NCBI GenBank assembly: GCA_029817715.1
Contig: JARUPY010000385.1
Location: 806,001-870,000 of the forward strand
Reading direction: 5' to 3'
Source of the DNA: Melastoma dodecandrum
Taxonomy: Eukaryota > Streptophyta > Magnoliopsida > Myrtales > Melastomataceae
Length of the DNA stretch: 64,000 bases
Shown here: one piece after another, positions 34,081 to 46,366 of the stretch
Numbering within the stretch: the first letter of the stretch is position 1
Layout: each line of letters starts with the position of its first letter
Made by a program: the position numbers and the translations under genes
Notes under the pieces: generated by a model
Databases searched by the model: none
Told to the model about the DNA's origin: nothing
What the model saw: the letters and a program-made list of their open reading frames with translations, nothing else

Positions 34081-36879
34081 TCACTCGGCGGCGGCGGACG
34101 GAAGCTCCTCGACCGGCGTCGCGCCGCTCTCGGTCTGCTTCTGCTGCAGGATCATCGCGTCGCGGCGGCGGGCGATGGAGCGGATATCCGCCACCATTGA
34201 GCCCGTGCCGGCCGGGATGAGCGAGCCGACGATGACGTTCTCCTTCAGGCCTTCCAGGGTGTCGACCTTGCCGTTGACCGCCGCCTCGGTGAGGACGCGG
34301 GTGGTCTCCTGGAACGAGGCCGCCGAGATGAACGACTTCGTCTGCAGCGACGCCTTGGTGATGCCGAGCAGGACCGGAACGCCCTGGATCGGCTTCTTGC
34401 CCTCGGCGAGCAGCTTCTCGTTGTAGTCGGTCAGCTCCGTGCGATCGATCTGATCACCCGAGAGGATGTCCGAGTCGCCGCCGTCGGTCACCTCGACCTT
34501 CTGCAGCATCTGACGGACGATCACCTCGATGTGCTTGTCGTTGATCGACACGCCCTGCAGCCGGTAGACCTCCTGGATCTCGTTGACGAGGTAGGCCGCG
34601 AGTTCCTCCACGCCCTTGATCGCCAGGATGTCGTGCGGCGCCGGGTTTCCGTCGACGATGTAATCGCCGAGCTCGACCACGTCCCCGTCCTGCAGGTGGA
34701 TGTGCTTGCCCTTCGGGATCAGGTACTCGACCGCCTCCGAGCCGTCATGCGGCGTCAGCGTGAGCCGACGCTTGTTCTTGTAGTCGCGGCCGAACGCGAT
34801 GGTGCCCGACTTCTCGGCGATGATCGCCGCGTCCTTCGGGCGCCGTGCCTCGAACAGCTCCGCCACCCGCGGCAGACCGCCGGTGATGTCGCGGGTCTTG
34901 GCCGAGTCGGTCGAGACACGGGCCAGGATGTCGCCGGCCTTGACCGTCGCGCCCGGATCGAAGCCGATGATGGCGTCGACCGGCAGGAAGTAGCGGGCGT
35001 CCGAGCCGCGGGGCAGCTTGAGCGCCTTGCCGTCCCGATCGACCACGACCATCGCGGGCTTCAGGTCCGAGGTCCGGGCCGAGCCGCGCCAGTCGACGAC
35101 CACGCGCTTGGCGATGCCGGTCGACTCGTCGGTGGTCTCGGTCATGGACTGGCCGTCGACCAGATCCTCGTAGGCCACGATGCCGTCGACCTCGGTGAGG
35201 ATCGGACGGGTGTAGGGATCCCACTCGGCGATCCGCTGCCCGCGCTTGATCTTGTCACCCTCGTCGACCCGGAGCTTGGCGCCGTATTGCAGGCGGTGGA
35301 CCGCCCGCTCGACCCCGTCCGACCCGACGATGACCACCGCCACGTTGCGGCCCGTGGCGATCAGATCCCCGTCCGTGTTCTTGGCCACGGCGCGGTTGCG
35401 GATCTTGATCGTGCCCTCGAAGCTCGACTCGATGAAGGACGAGTCGGCGATCTGGGCCGCACCGCCGATGTGGAAGGTCCGCATCGTGAGCTGCGTGCCC
35501 GGCTCGCCGATCGACTGCGCCGCGATGACGCCGACGGCCTCGCCCATGTTGACGGGCGTGCCGCGGGCGAGGTCGCGCCCGTAGCAGGTGGCGCAGACGC
35601 CGCTCTTGGTGGCGCAGACCAGCACCGAGCGGATCTTCACCTCCTGGATGCCGGCGGCGTTGATCGCCGGCAGGTGCCGCTCCTCGATGGTCTCGCCGGT
35701 CTTGACGATCACCGTGCCGTCCGCGGCCACCAGATCCTCGGCCGTGGCGCGGCCCAGGATACGAGTGGCCAGCGTCGCCACGACCTGACCGGCATCCACG
35801 ATGGCGCGCATCTTGATGCCGCTGGTCGTGCCGCAATCCACCTCACGGATCACCGCGTCCTGGGCCACGTCGACGAGGCGGCGGGTCAGGTAGCCGGAGT
35901 TCGCGGTCTTCAGGGCGGTGTCGGCCAGGCCCTTACGGGCACCGTGCGTGGAGTTGAAGTACTCCAGAACGTCCAGGCCTTCCTTGAAGTTCGAGATGAT
36001 CGGCGTCTCGATGATCTCGCCCGACGGCTTGGCCATGAGGCCGCGCATCGCCGCGAGCTGCTTCATCTGGGCCGGCGAGCCACGGGCACCCGAGTGGCTC
36101 ATCATGTAGATCGAGTTGACCTGCTTGTCGGCCCCGTGCTCGTCCTTCTGGACGGCCGAGATCCGGCCCATCATCTCGGCGGCCAGCTTGTCCGAGCACT
36201 TGGCCCAGGCATCGACCACCTTGTTGTACTTCTCGCCCTGGGTGATCAGGCCGTCGTTGTACTGCTGCTCGTAATCCTTCACGAGCGCGCGGGTGGTGTC
36301 GACGATCGACCACTTGTTCTCCGGCACGACCATGTCGTCCTTGCCGAACGAGATGCCGGCCTTGAACGCGTGGTTGAAGCCGAGCGCCATGATCCGGTCG
36401 CAGAAGATCACCGACTCCTTCTGACCGCAGTGGCGGTAGACGGTGTCGATCATCGCCGAGATCTCCTTCTTGGTCATCAGCTTGTTGACGACGTCGAAGG
36501 GCACCTTGGCGTGCTTAGGCAGGGCGCCGGACAGGATCACCCGGCCCGGGGTGGTCTCGTAGGTCTTGGTCAGGGGCTCGCCGTCCGGGCCGATGCCGGT
36601 CCAGCGCCACTTGATCTTCGAGTGCAGCGACACGGCCTTGGCGGCGAGCGCGTGTTCGAGTTCGCCCATGTCGCCGTAGACGCCCTGCATCGGGTTCTTG
36701 GCGTTGTCGGCCTTGTACTCGCCCGGCGCGCCCTCGGCCACGATCGACAGGTAGTAGAGGCCGAGCACGATGTCCTGCGACGGCACGATGATCGGCTGAC
36801 CGTTGGCCGGGTGCAGGATGTTGTTCGTCGACATCATGAGGACGCGCGCTTCCAGCTGCGCCTCGAGCGACAGCGGGAC

Positions 36880-36918
<39 letters not shown>

Positions 36919-37168
36919 CGCGGCGCAGACCAGCGGGTGCAGCTGGATCGCCTTGCCCTCGATCAGCTTCGGCTCGAAGGCCTGGATGCCGAGGCGGTGC
37001 AGCGTCGGCGCGCGGTTCAGCATCACCGGGTGCTCGCGGATCACCTCATCGAGGATGTCCCAGACCTCCGGCTTTTCTTTTTCGACGAGCTTCTTCGCCT
37101 GCTTCACCGTGGCGGAAAAACCCTTGGCGTCGAGGCGCGCGTAGATGAACGGCTTGAACAGCTCCAGA

Positions 37169-37206
<38 letters not shown>

Positions 37207-37243
37207 CTCCGGGCCGACCACGATGACCGAGCGGCCCGAGTAG

Positions 37244-37275
<32 letters not shown>

Positions 37276-37347
37276 CCGGCCCTGCTTGCCCTTCAGCATG
37301 TCGGCGAGCGACTTCAGCGGGCGCTTGTTGGCGCCCGTGATGACGCG

Positions 37348-37419
<72 letters not shown>

Positions 37420-37450
37420 GTCGGGCGCGCGCAGCTCGATCAGCCGCTTC

Positions 37451-37482
<32 letters not shown>

Positions 37483-38292
37483 CAGGTCGTTGAGGTCGGA
37501 CGTCGCGAAGCGGCCGCCGTCCAGCGGGACCAGCGGGCGCAGGTCCGGCGGGATCACCGGCACGACCGTCAGGATCATCCACTCGGGCTTGTTGCCGGAC
37601 TGCTGGAACGCCTCGATGATCTTGAGGCGCTTCAGGAGCTTCTTGGGCTTCAGCTCCGAGGTGGTGACCGCGATCTCCTCGCGCAGATCGTTGGCGATCT
37701 TGTCGAGGTCGAGCTCCTGCAGGATGCGCCGGATGGCCTCGGCGCCGATCATGGCGGTGAACGAGTCCTCGCCGTACTCCTCCTGCGCGCGCAGGTACTC
37801 CTCCTCCGTCAGGAGCTGACGCTCCTTGAGGGGGGTGAGGCCCGGCTCGATGACGCAGTACGACTCGAAGTACAGGATCCGCTCAAGATCCTTGAGCGCC
37901 ATGTCGAGCAGCAGGCCGATGCGGCTCGGCAGCGACTTCAGGAACCAGATGTGCGCGACGGGGGCGGCCAGCTCGATGTGGCCCATGCGGTCGCGCCGGA
38001 CGCGCGCGAGGGTGACCTCGACGCCGCACTTCTCGCAGATGACGCCCTTGTACTTCATGCGCTTGTACTTGCCGCACAAGCACTCGTAATCCTTGATCGG
38101 CCCGAAGATGCGCGCGCAGAACAGGCCGTCGCGCTCGGGCTTGAAGGTCCGGTAGTTGATGGTCTCGGGCTTCTTGATCTCGCCGTACGACCAGGAGAGG
38201 ATCTTCTCCGGGGACGAGATCGAGATCTTGATCTGGTCGAAGCTGACCGGTGTGGCCTGCTGGTTGAAAAGGTTCATGACCTCTTGGTTCAT
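34081..38292 (-). CDS. rpoC: RNA polymerase beta-prime subunit
   Basis: A 1403-residue subunit of RNA polymerase, the usual alphaproteobacterial length. Visible landmarks are the N-terminal zinc ribbon cysteines ([22 protein letters not shown], in two groups, about residues 70-92), the catalytic [16 protein letters not shown] (three Asp hold the Mg ions) around residue 460, the trigger-loop/bridge-helix region, and the second zinc site with [13 protein letters not shown]. The ATG at 38292 ([12 protein letters not shown]) is the family start; the frame upstream is spacer. It ends the rplJ-rplL-rpoB-rpoC operon. Confidence 0.98.
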
Positions 38293-38467
38293 GATCCGCT
38301 CCTTGTTGACGCCCGCAGCCCCGCGCCGGGCCACCGCGTCTGGAAAACAATCCGGCGCCGCGCCCCGCGCGGGCGCCGCTCACCGTCATCGAACCGCGAA
38401 GGCCCCTCCCCTCCCCGCTCGACCGTGGCGACGGAGATCCGCCGCCACGGGAGGTTCTTTTACTGGC

Positions 38468-38744
38468 TTACTCGGCCGCGTCGGCCGGGGGCTCCAGCTG
38501 ATCGTTGGCAGCCTTCTTGGAGGACGTCAGCTCGACGTTGAGGCCGAGCGAGCGCATCTCCTTGACGAGCACGTTGAACGACTCGGGGATGCCGGCCTCG
38601 AACGTGTCGTCGCCGCGGACGATCGCCTCGTAGACCTTGGTGCGGCCGGCCACGTCGTCCGACTTCACCGTGAGCATCTCCTGCAGCGTGTAGGCCGCGC
38701 CGTAGGCCTCCAGCGCCCAGACCTCCATCTCGCCGAAGCGCTGA

Positions 38745-38784
<40 letters not shown>

Positions 38785-40871
38785 CGAGCGAGTACGGGCC
38801 GATCGACCGGGCGTGGATCTTGTCGTCCACGAGGTGGTGCAGCTTCAGCATGTAGATGTAGCCCATCGTCACCTTGCGGTCGAAGGGCTCGCCGGTGCGC
38901 CCGTCATAGAGCGTCGACTGCGCCGAGCGGTCGAGACCGGCCATCTCCAGCATCTGCTCGATGTCGGCCTCCTTGGCGCCGTTGAACACCGGGGTGGCCA
39001 TCGGCACGCCGCGGCGGACGTTGTTGCCGGCCTCGGCCAGCTCCTCGTCCGTCAGGCCATCGAGTTCGCCGGGGGAGTAGATCGCCGTCATCTCCTCCCG
39101 CAGCGGCGCGATGTCCTGCGTCTTCAGATAGGCATCCACCGCCTTCGCGACCTTGCGACCCAGGCCCGCAGCCGCCCAGCCCAGGTGCGTCTCCAGGATC
39201 TGGCCGACGTTCATGCGCGAGGGCACGCCCAGCGGGTTGAGCACGATGTCGGCATGCGTCCCGTCCTCCAGGAACGGCATGTCCTCGATCGGCACGATCC
39301 GCGACACGACACCCTTGTTGCCGTGACGGCCGGCCATCTTGTCGCCCGGCTGGATCTTGCGCTTCACCGCCACGAAGACCTTGACCATCTTCATGACGCC
39401 GGGGGGCAGCTCGTCGCCGCGCTGCAGCTTCTCGACCTTGTCGAGGAAGCGCTGCTCGAGGCGCTTCTTCGACTCGTCGTACTGCTTCTGCATCGCTTCC
39501 ATCTCGGTCATGAGACGGTCGTCGATGACGGCGAACTGCCACCATTGCGAGCGCGGGTAGTCGTTGATCAGCTCGCGGGTGAGCGTGGTGTCCTTCTTGA
39601 AGCCCTTCGGGCCGGCCACCGGCGCCTGACCGATCAGCACGTCCGCCAGGCGGGCGTAGGTGTTGCGGTCGAGGATCGCCTGCTCGTCGTCGCGGTCCTT
39701 GGCCAGGCGCTCGATCTCCGCGCGCTCGATCGCCATGGCGCGCTCGTCCTTGTCGACGCCGCGGCGACTGAACACCCGCACGTCGACGATCGTGCCGGTA
39801 ACGCCGGGCGGCAGCTTCAGCGAGGTGTCGCGCACGTCCGACGCCTTCTCGCCGAAGATGGCGCGGAGCAGCTTCTCCTCCGGCGTCATCGGGCTCTCGC
39901 CCTTCGGCGTGACCTTGCCGACGAGGATGTCGCCGGCATTCACCTCGGCGCCGATATAGACGATGCCGGCCTCGTCGAGGTTCTTGAGCGCTTCTTCCGA
40001 AACGTTCGGGATGTCGCGGGTGATCTCCTCCGGCCCGAGCTTGGTGTCGCGGGCCATCACCTCGAACTCCTCGATGTGGATCGAGGTGAACACGTCGTCC
40101 TTCACGATCCGCTCGGAGATCAGGATCGAGTCCTCGAAGTTGTAGCCGTTCCACGGCATGAACGCGACGAGCACGTTCCGGCCGAGCGCCAGCTCGCCGA
40201 ACTCGGTCGAGGGACCGTCGGCGATGATCTCGCCCTTCTTCACGAACTCACCGACGCGGACCAGCGGCTTCTGCGTGATGCAGGTCGACTGGTTGGAGCG
40301 CTGGAACTTCTGGAGGCGGTAGATGTCGACGCCGGGCTTGTTGGCGTCGGCCTCTTCCGTCGCGCGGATGACGATACGGGTGGCGTCCACCTGATCGATG
40401 ATGCCGGCCCGGCGGGCCGCGATGGCGGCGCCGGAATCGCGGGCGACCACCGCCTCCATGCCGGTGCCCACGAACGGGGCGTCGGCGCGGACCAGCGGCA
40501 CCGCCTGGCGCTGCATGTTCGAGCCCATGAGCGCGCGGTTGGCGTCGTCGTTCTCCAGGAACGGGATCAGCGCCGCCGCGACCGAGACGAGCTGCTTCGG
40601 CGACACGTCCATGAGGTCGACGCGCTCAGGCCCGACGACGATCACCTCGCCGGCCCGGCGGCAGACCACGAGGTCCTCCGTGAGCTTGCGGGCCTCGTCC
40701 ATCTGGGCGTTCGCCTGGGCGACGTAGTACTTCGCCTCCTCCATGGCGGAGAGGTAGGCGACCTCGTCGGTGACCACGCCGTCGCGCACGCGCCGGAACG
40801 GGGTCTCGATGAAGCCGTACTTGTTCACCCGCGCGAAGGTGGCGAGCGAGTTGATCAGGCCGATGTTCGGG

Positions 40872-40906
<35 letters not shown>

Positions 40907-40910
40907 ATGG

Positions 40911-40951
<41 letters not shown>

Positions 40952-41006
40952 GGTCAGACCGCCCGGGCCAAGCGCCGAGAGGCGGCGCTTGTGCGTCACC
41001 TCGGAG

Positions 41007-41044
<38 letters not shown>

Positions 41045-42592
41045 CGAGCCGAAGAACTCGCGCACGGCCGCGGCCGCGGGCTTCGCGTTGATCAGGTCCT
41101 GCGGCATGACCGTGTCGATATCGACTTGGCTCATGCGCTCGCGGATGGCGCGCTCCATGCGCAGGAGGCCCAGGCGGTACTGGTTCTCCATGAGCTCGCC
41201 CACCGAGCGGACGCGGCGGTTGCCGAGGTGGTCGATGTCGTCGACCTCGCCCTTGCCGTCGCGCAGCTCGACGAGCGCCTTGACCACCGCCAGCATGTCC
41301 TCCTTGCGGAGCGTGCGGACCGTGTCGGCGGCGTCGAGGTCGAGGCGCATGTTCATCTTCACGCGGCCGACCGCCGAGAGGTCGTAGCGCTCGGAATCGA
41401 AGAACAGCGAGTGGAACATCGCCTCGGCGGTGTCGAGGGTCGGCGGCTCGCCCGGGCGCATGACCCGGTAGATGTCGAACAGCGCGCCCTCGCGGCCGGA
41501 ATTCTTGTCCACCGCCAGGGTGTTGCGGATGTAGGGGCCGACATTGACGTGGTCGATGTCGAGCACCGGCAGCTCGGTGACGCCGACATCCTCGAGGCTC
41601 TTGAGGAGCTTCTCGGAGATCTCCTCGCCGGCCTCGGCCCAGATCTCACCCGTCTGGGCGTTGACCAGATCCTCGGCGATGTACTGGCCGACGAGATCCT
41701 CGTCGGTCGCCTTGAGGAACTTGGTGCCCTTCTCGGTGATCTGGCGGGCGTTGCGGGCGTTGAGCTTCTTGCCGGCCTCCAGCACGACCTCGCCGGAATC
41801 GGCGTCGATCAGGTCGACGGTGGCCTTCATGCCCTTCATGCGCTCAGCATCGAACGGCACGCGCCAGTCGGCGCCGTCCCGGTCGTACACGACCTTGTTG
41901 TAGAAGGTCGACAGGATCTCCTCACCGTCGAGGCCCAGGGCATAGAGCAGCGACGTCGCCGGCAGCTTGCGCTTCCGGTCGATGCGGACATGCACGATGT
42001 CCTTGGCGTCGAACTCGACGTCGAGCCACGAGCCCCGGTACGGGATGATGCGGGCGGCGAACAGGAGCTTGCCCGAGGAGTGGGTCTTGCCCTTGTCGTG
42101 GTCGAAGAACACGCCCGGCGAGCGGTGCATCTGCGAGACGATGACGCGCTCGGTGCCGTTGACGATGAAGGTGCCGTTCTCCGTCATCAGGGGCATGTCG
42201 CCCATGTAGACGTCCTGCTCCTTGATGTCCTTGACCGACTTGGCCTGGGTGTCGGGATCGACATCGAATACGATCAGGCGGAGCGTGACCTTCAGCGGGG
42301 CCGCGAAGGTGATGCCGCGCTGGCGGCACTCGTCCACGTCGTACTTCGGGGCCTCGAAGGTGTAGCGCACGAACTCGAGCAGCGCCGTGGCGGCGAAGTC
42401 GGAGATCGGGAACACCGACTTGAACACGCTCTGCAGCCCCTCGTCGGCGCGCCCACCCTCGGGCTCGTCGACCATCAGGAACTGGTCGTAGGACGCCTTC
42501 TGAACCTCGATGAGGTTCGGCATCTCGGCAACTTCCTTGATCTTGCCGAAGAACTTCCGAATGCGCTTGCGACCGACCAGCGTGTTGGCCAT
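38468..42592 (-). CDS. rpoB: RNA polymerase beta subunit
   Basis: A 1374-residue subunit of RNA polymerase. The start [17 protein letters not shown] is the standard alphaproteobacterial one. The rifampicin-binding segment ([11 protein letters not shown], then [13 protein letters not shown]) shows the sensitive residues at the known resistance positions, so no classical resistance change is seen. The C-terminal part with [17 protein letters not shown] and [20 protein letters not shown] is intact. It is separated from rplL by 244 bases containing a hairpin, and from rpoC by 175 bases. Confidence 0.98.
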
Positions 42593-42745
42593 GTGACCTC
42601 GCTCCTACCCGCGTGCCTCGCGCCCGGGGAAGCGTCCCCGAAGGAACCTCCCGCGCCGGGCCGTGACGCGCGCCCCGCCGGGCCGCGCCACCGAACCGAA
42701 TCTCTTGCCGGCCCCTTCCAGGACCATCCGCCGAAGCGGCCTAAA

Positions 42746-42772
42746 GCCCGCGGGCGTTGCACCCGCGGGCTC
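42746..42772 (-). promoter_or_regulatory. Hairpin between rplL and rpoB, candidate attenuator
   Basis: On the minus strand, AGCCCGCGGG-TGCAACG-CCCGCGGGCT is a perfect 10-base stem followed by only TTA, that is, a weak terminator. In Escherichia coli a leaky terminator between rplL and rpoB lowers rpoBC output relative to the ribosomal proteins. This may do the same. Confidence 0.5.
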
Positions 42773-42836
42773 CGGTCACGACAGGCTCGCCAGGAGCCTC
42801 CGTGGGGTGATGGGCCGGGGCCGGCCCATCGTCGCC

Positions 42837-42936
42837 TTACTTGAGCTCGACCTTGGCGCCAGCCTTCTCGAGCTGGGCCTTGAGCTTCTCGGCCTCGTCC
42901 TTGGCGACGCCTTCCTTGACCGGCTTCGGCGCGCCC

Positions 42937-42974
<38 letters not shown>

Positions 42975-43214
42975 GATCGCGCGGACCTCCTTGATGACCT
43001 CGATCTTCTTGTCGCCGGCGGCGGCGAGGACGACCGTGAACTCGGTCTGCTCCTCGACGGCGGCGGCAGCGCCACCGGCGGCCGGGCCGGCAGCGACGGC
43101 GACGGCAGCAGCGGCGGAGACGCCCCACTTCTCTTCGAGCATCTTGGCCAGGTCGGCGGCCTCGAGAACGGTCAGCGAGGACAGGTCGTCGACGAGCTTG
43201 GCAAGATCAGCCAT
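42837..43214 (-). CDS. rplL: 50S ribosomal protein L7/L12
   Basis: A 125-residue stalk protein. An N-terminal [12 protein letters not shown] helix pair ([30 protein letters not shown]) is followed by the Ala/Gly hinge (about residues 35-55) and the C-terminal factor-binding domain ([34 protein letters not shown], in two parts). It recruits elongation factors to the ribosome. The ATG at 43214 follows GAGGAA. It is translated 49 bases after rplJ. Confidence 0.97.
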
Positions 43215-43263
43215 TTTCAATTCCTCTCAGATATCGGTTCGAACGGGTGATTTTTGAAGGGCC

Positions 43264-43782
43264 TCAGGCGGCCTCGTCCTTCTTGGCATAGGCCCCGAAC
43301 ACGCGGGCGAGCTTGGCCGCCGGCGCGTTGACGACCTGGGCGATCTTGGTCGCGGGCGCCTGCACGAGGCCCACGATCTTCGCGCGCAGTTCGTCGAGGG
43401 ACGGAAGCGAGGCCAGAGCCTTCACGCCGTCCGGGTTCAGGGCCGTCGTCCCCATCGCGCCGCCGAGGATCACGAGCTTGTCGTTGGCCTTGGCGAAATC
43501 GACCGCGACCTTGGCGGCTGCGACCGGATCGCCGGAATAGGCGAGCAGGGTCGGGCCCTTCAGGAGCGGCTTGATGGAGGCGACGTCCGTGCCATCGAGT
43601 GCGATGCCGGCGAGGCTGTTCTTGGCGACCTTCACGGTGGCGCCGGCCTGCTTCATCTGCGTGCGCAGCTTCTGCATGTCGGCGACCGTGAGGCCCTTGT
43701 AGTGGGCCACGACGACGACGGCGCTCTCATTGAACACGCCGTTGAGCGTCGAGACGAGATCAGCTTTAGCTGTCCGGTCCAC
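43264..43782 (-). CDS. rplJ: 50S ribosomal protein L10
   Basis: A 172-residue protein that anchors L12 dimers to the ribosome. [18 protein letters not shown] at the N-terminus, [13 protein letters not shown] and a C-terminal L12-binding helix ([11 protein letters not shown]) are the family pattern, and the length is standard. A GTG at 43782 with GGAGAG upstream is the start; the upstream frame is leader. L10-L12 complexes often repress their own mRNA through its leader, and about 415 bases of leader are available here. Confidence 0.96.
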   Translation of the reverse strand: MDRTAKADLVSTLNGVFNESAVVVVAHYKGLTVADMQKLRTQMKQAGATVKVAKNSLAGIALDGTDVASIKPLLKGPTLLAYSGDPVAAAKVAVDFAKANDKLVILGGAMGTTALNPDGVKALASLPSLDELRAKIVGLVQAPATKIAQVVNAPAAKLARVFGAYAKKDEAA

Positions 43783-44280
43783 TGGGCTCTCTCCGGTTGG
43801 CGGAACCCGGTTTCGGGTCCGCCGGTTGCACATGCCGCCCGGACGTGATCTCGGCCGTAAGACCGGGAACGTCCGAACGACGCTTCGCGGCCCTGTCCCC
43901 GCGCGGACCCTTCCGGGCCGCCTCGGGCGAGTTGGTTCAAACCGACAGCCCCTCCACGGCGCGAGCCGCAGCGGAGCGTTCTTGAATTCGGTCTTCCCCG
44001 TCTGTGCAGGCTGGCGGATTAAGCCGGCGAACCGGCACCTGCAGTCTCGGACAGGACATGGCCGGACAAGGCTCCGCGGGGCTTTTGGCCCCTGGGATCC
44101 TGCCGGCCAGTGCCACCCGGTTGCCCGGGCGACATTTCGAGCGGAAACCGGCCGATCGGCCGTCTCCTTCCGTGAGGATGAAATGCGTGAGGCGCGGTGT
44201 ATAGAGCCTAGCAAGCCGCCTGCCAAGAGGCTGTTTGGCCTTTCCTGTACCGTGTCAAGGCCGAGGGGGCCTTGCGGATG
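43783..44280 (-). other. Leader and promoter region of rplJ; gap to the chemotaxis gene
   Basis: No gene. The rplJ leader begins near 44190, just downstream of the promoter at 44198-44226. Its length (about 400 bases) leaves room for an L10-binding structure. I did not locate a specific kink-turn by eye. Confidence 0.5.
44198..44226 (-). promoter_or_regulatory. Sigma70-type promoter for rplJ-rplL-rpoB-rpoC
   Basis: On the minus strand TTGGCA (44226-44221) and TATACA (44203-44198) are separated by exactly 17 bases. Each differs from consensus at one position, unusually good for this GC-rich genome. The next gene downstream is rplJ. Confidence 0.7.
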
Positions 44281-46366
44281 TCAGGCGGCGCGCACCGTGT
44301 CGAGGAAGCGCTGGACTTCTTCCGCGAGGTGGTCGGCTTCCTGCGCCAGGGCGGAGGCCGACGACAGAACCTGGTTCGCCACGCCGCCCGTCTCCTCCGC
44401 AGCGTCCGCCACCCCCGTGATCGCGCCCCGCACGGCGCCGGTGCTGGACGCCGCCTGCGCCACGTTGCGCACGATCTCGTCCGTCGCTGCCCCCTGCTCG
44501 GTCACGGCCGTCGCGATTGCCGAGGCCACATCGCTGATCTTCCGGATCCGGGCACTGATCCCGTCGATCGCCGCGACTGCCCCACGCGTTGCGCCCTGGA
44601 TCTGCCCGACCTGTGACGAGATGTCGTCGGTGGCGCGCGCGGTCTGCCCGGCCAGCGCCTTCACCTCGGCCACCACCACCGCAAAGCCGCGTCCGGCCTC
44701 GCCGGCCCGTGCCGCCTCGATCGTCGCGTTCAGGGCCAGCAGATTGGTCTGATTCGCGATGGAGCCGATCAACGACACCACCTCGCTGATCCGCGTCGCG
44801 GCACCGCTCAGATCGGCGACCAAACCCGACGTCGCCTCCGCCTCGCTCACGGCGCTCTGCGTGAGTTCGGATGAACCCGCGACCTGCCGTCCGATCTCCT
44901 GCACCGAAGTGCCCAGTTCCTCGGCCGCCGACGCCACCGCGCCGACCGTGGCGGCGGCAGCTCCAGCCGCTGTGGCGGCGGCGTTGGACTGGGACGTGGT
45001 GGACGCCGCCGAAACCGTCATGGCGCGCGCCGTCTCATGAAGTCCGGAAGCGGCCTTCGAAACCGTGTCCACGATCTGGCTCATCGCCTGTTCGAAGCTG
45101 TCGGCCATGGCGTGCGTGGCGGCACGGCGCTGAGCTTCGGCCTGCGCCCGGATCTGGGCGGTCTCGGCCTCAAGGGCGCGGCTGCGGATCAGGTTCTCCT
45201 TGAACACCTGCACCGCGCGGGCGAGTTCGCCCAGTTCGTCGCTCCGGCACCGACCCGGAACCGCGCCTTCGGTATCGCCCTCAGCCAGATGCTTCGCGGC
45301 GCCCGTGACGGTCGACAGCGGATGGATGATCCCGCGGATCACGAAAGCGATCCCGCCGCCCGCGAGCACGGTGCCCAGGACCAGGAGCGCGGCATACAGG
45401 ACGAGATTTGCGGTCGCGTCCCGGACCGCACGCGCCGCAGCATCGTCGAGTTCGGTCGCGAATGCCGTGGCCACGCCGCCGAGGGCGGCGAGGGCCGGTG
45501 TCGCGTCCTTGCGCCAGTCGGCGATGGTCGGACGGGGTTGGCGTGCGCCATCCAGAACCGCCTGGATGTCACGCATCCTGTCCCGGAAGGTGCCGCCGAA
45601 GTACTGGGCATCGGCGAGGGCTACCGCCTTGCGCAGGGACGGCGCGGCGCCGGCCCGGCTGCCGATCTCCCGGGCCACTGCGGAGGAGAAGCTCACTAGG
45701 TCGTGCATGGACGTCAGCCGCAGCCGCTCCTCGATCGTCAACAGCCTCTCCCCCCCGGAGGCCGTCGAGGATGATGTTGTTCAGATCCCCCGCCAAAGGG
45801 CGCGCCGACCAGGACATCGCCCGGCCGATAACCACGTCGGACAGACTGGGATTGCTTTCCCTTATCCGCGTCTCGAAGGCCGCCATGGCGGCATTTCCTG
45901 TCGCGACCAGATGGTCGCGCGCCGCCGTCAGGCGTGCGAGGAGGCCCGCGTCGCGGCTCGCCACTGGCAGGCCGAAGGCAGCCTCGCATGCCTCTCGAAG
46001 GCCGCGCCATTCCTTCAATGCGGCGATCAGGTCCGACGTTCGCGTGCGGATCAGTGGATCGTCCAGGTGGGCGAGCGCTTCGATGATCGGCAGGGCGGTC
46101 TCGGGGCCAGCCTTGCGCACATCGGACTCTCGGCGAAACGACGCGACCTGATCCGGCTCGGCCCGAAGTCCCAAGCCAAGGGCGCCGGCGGCGACGCGCA
46201 TGTCGACCAGCGCGCCGAGAAGGGCGTGATCGGCCTTGGCAAATTTGGAAACCGCCTCTGCGGATGTCCAGTCTTGCCAGGAATTTTTAATATTTAATGC
46301 ACATATAGAAAGGATCAAAATATCGAATACTACGATTAAAGCAATCAAATGGTGCTTGATGAGCAC
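44281..46366 (-). pseudogene. Methyl-accepting chemotaxis protein, split by a frameshift
   Basis: Two frames together make one receptor. The first (46366 to about 45757) gives a GTG start after GAGAGGAC, a membrane helix (HHLIALIVVFDILILSICAL) and a periplasmic helical sensor. The second (from about 45750 to 44281) gives the rest of the sensor, a second helix ([21 protein letters not shown]), HAMP, and the MCP signalling domain with [20 protein letters not shown]. The break falls at a seven-C run (45750-45756). One base gained or lost there would join them. It is either a true mutation, a phase-variable tract or a sequencing error. Confidence 0.8.

Noticed and set aside
38468..42592. Rifampicin resistance substitution in RpoB
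   Set aside because: The residues at the classical positions in [11 protein letters not shown] and [13 protein letters not shown] match the sensitive form.
34531..42844. Very long open frames on the plus strand across rpoC and rpoB (about 1300-1560 codons)
   Set aside because: They are the reverse-strand shadows of rpoC and rpoB, which have complete, recognisable protein sequences. The plus-strand translations are low-complexity, rich in Asp, His, Arg and Val.
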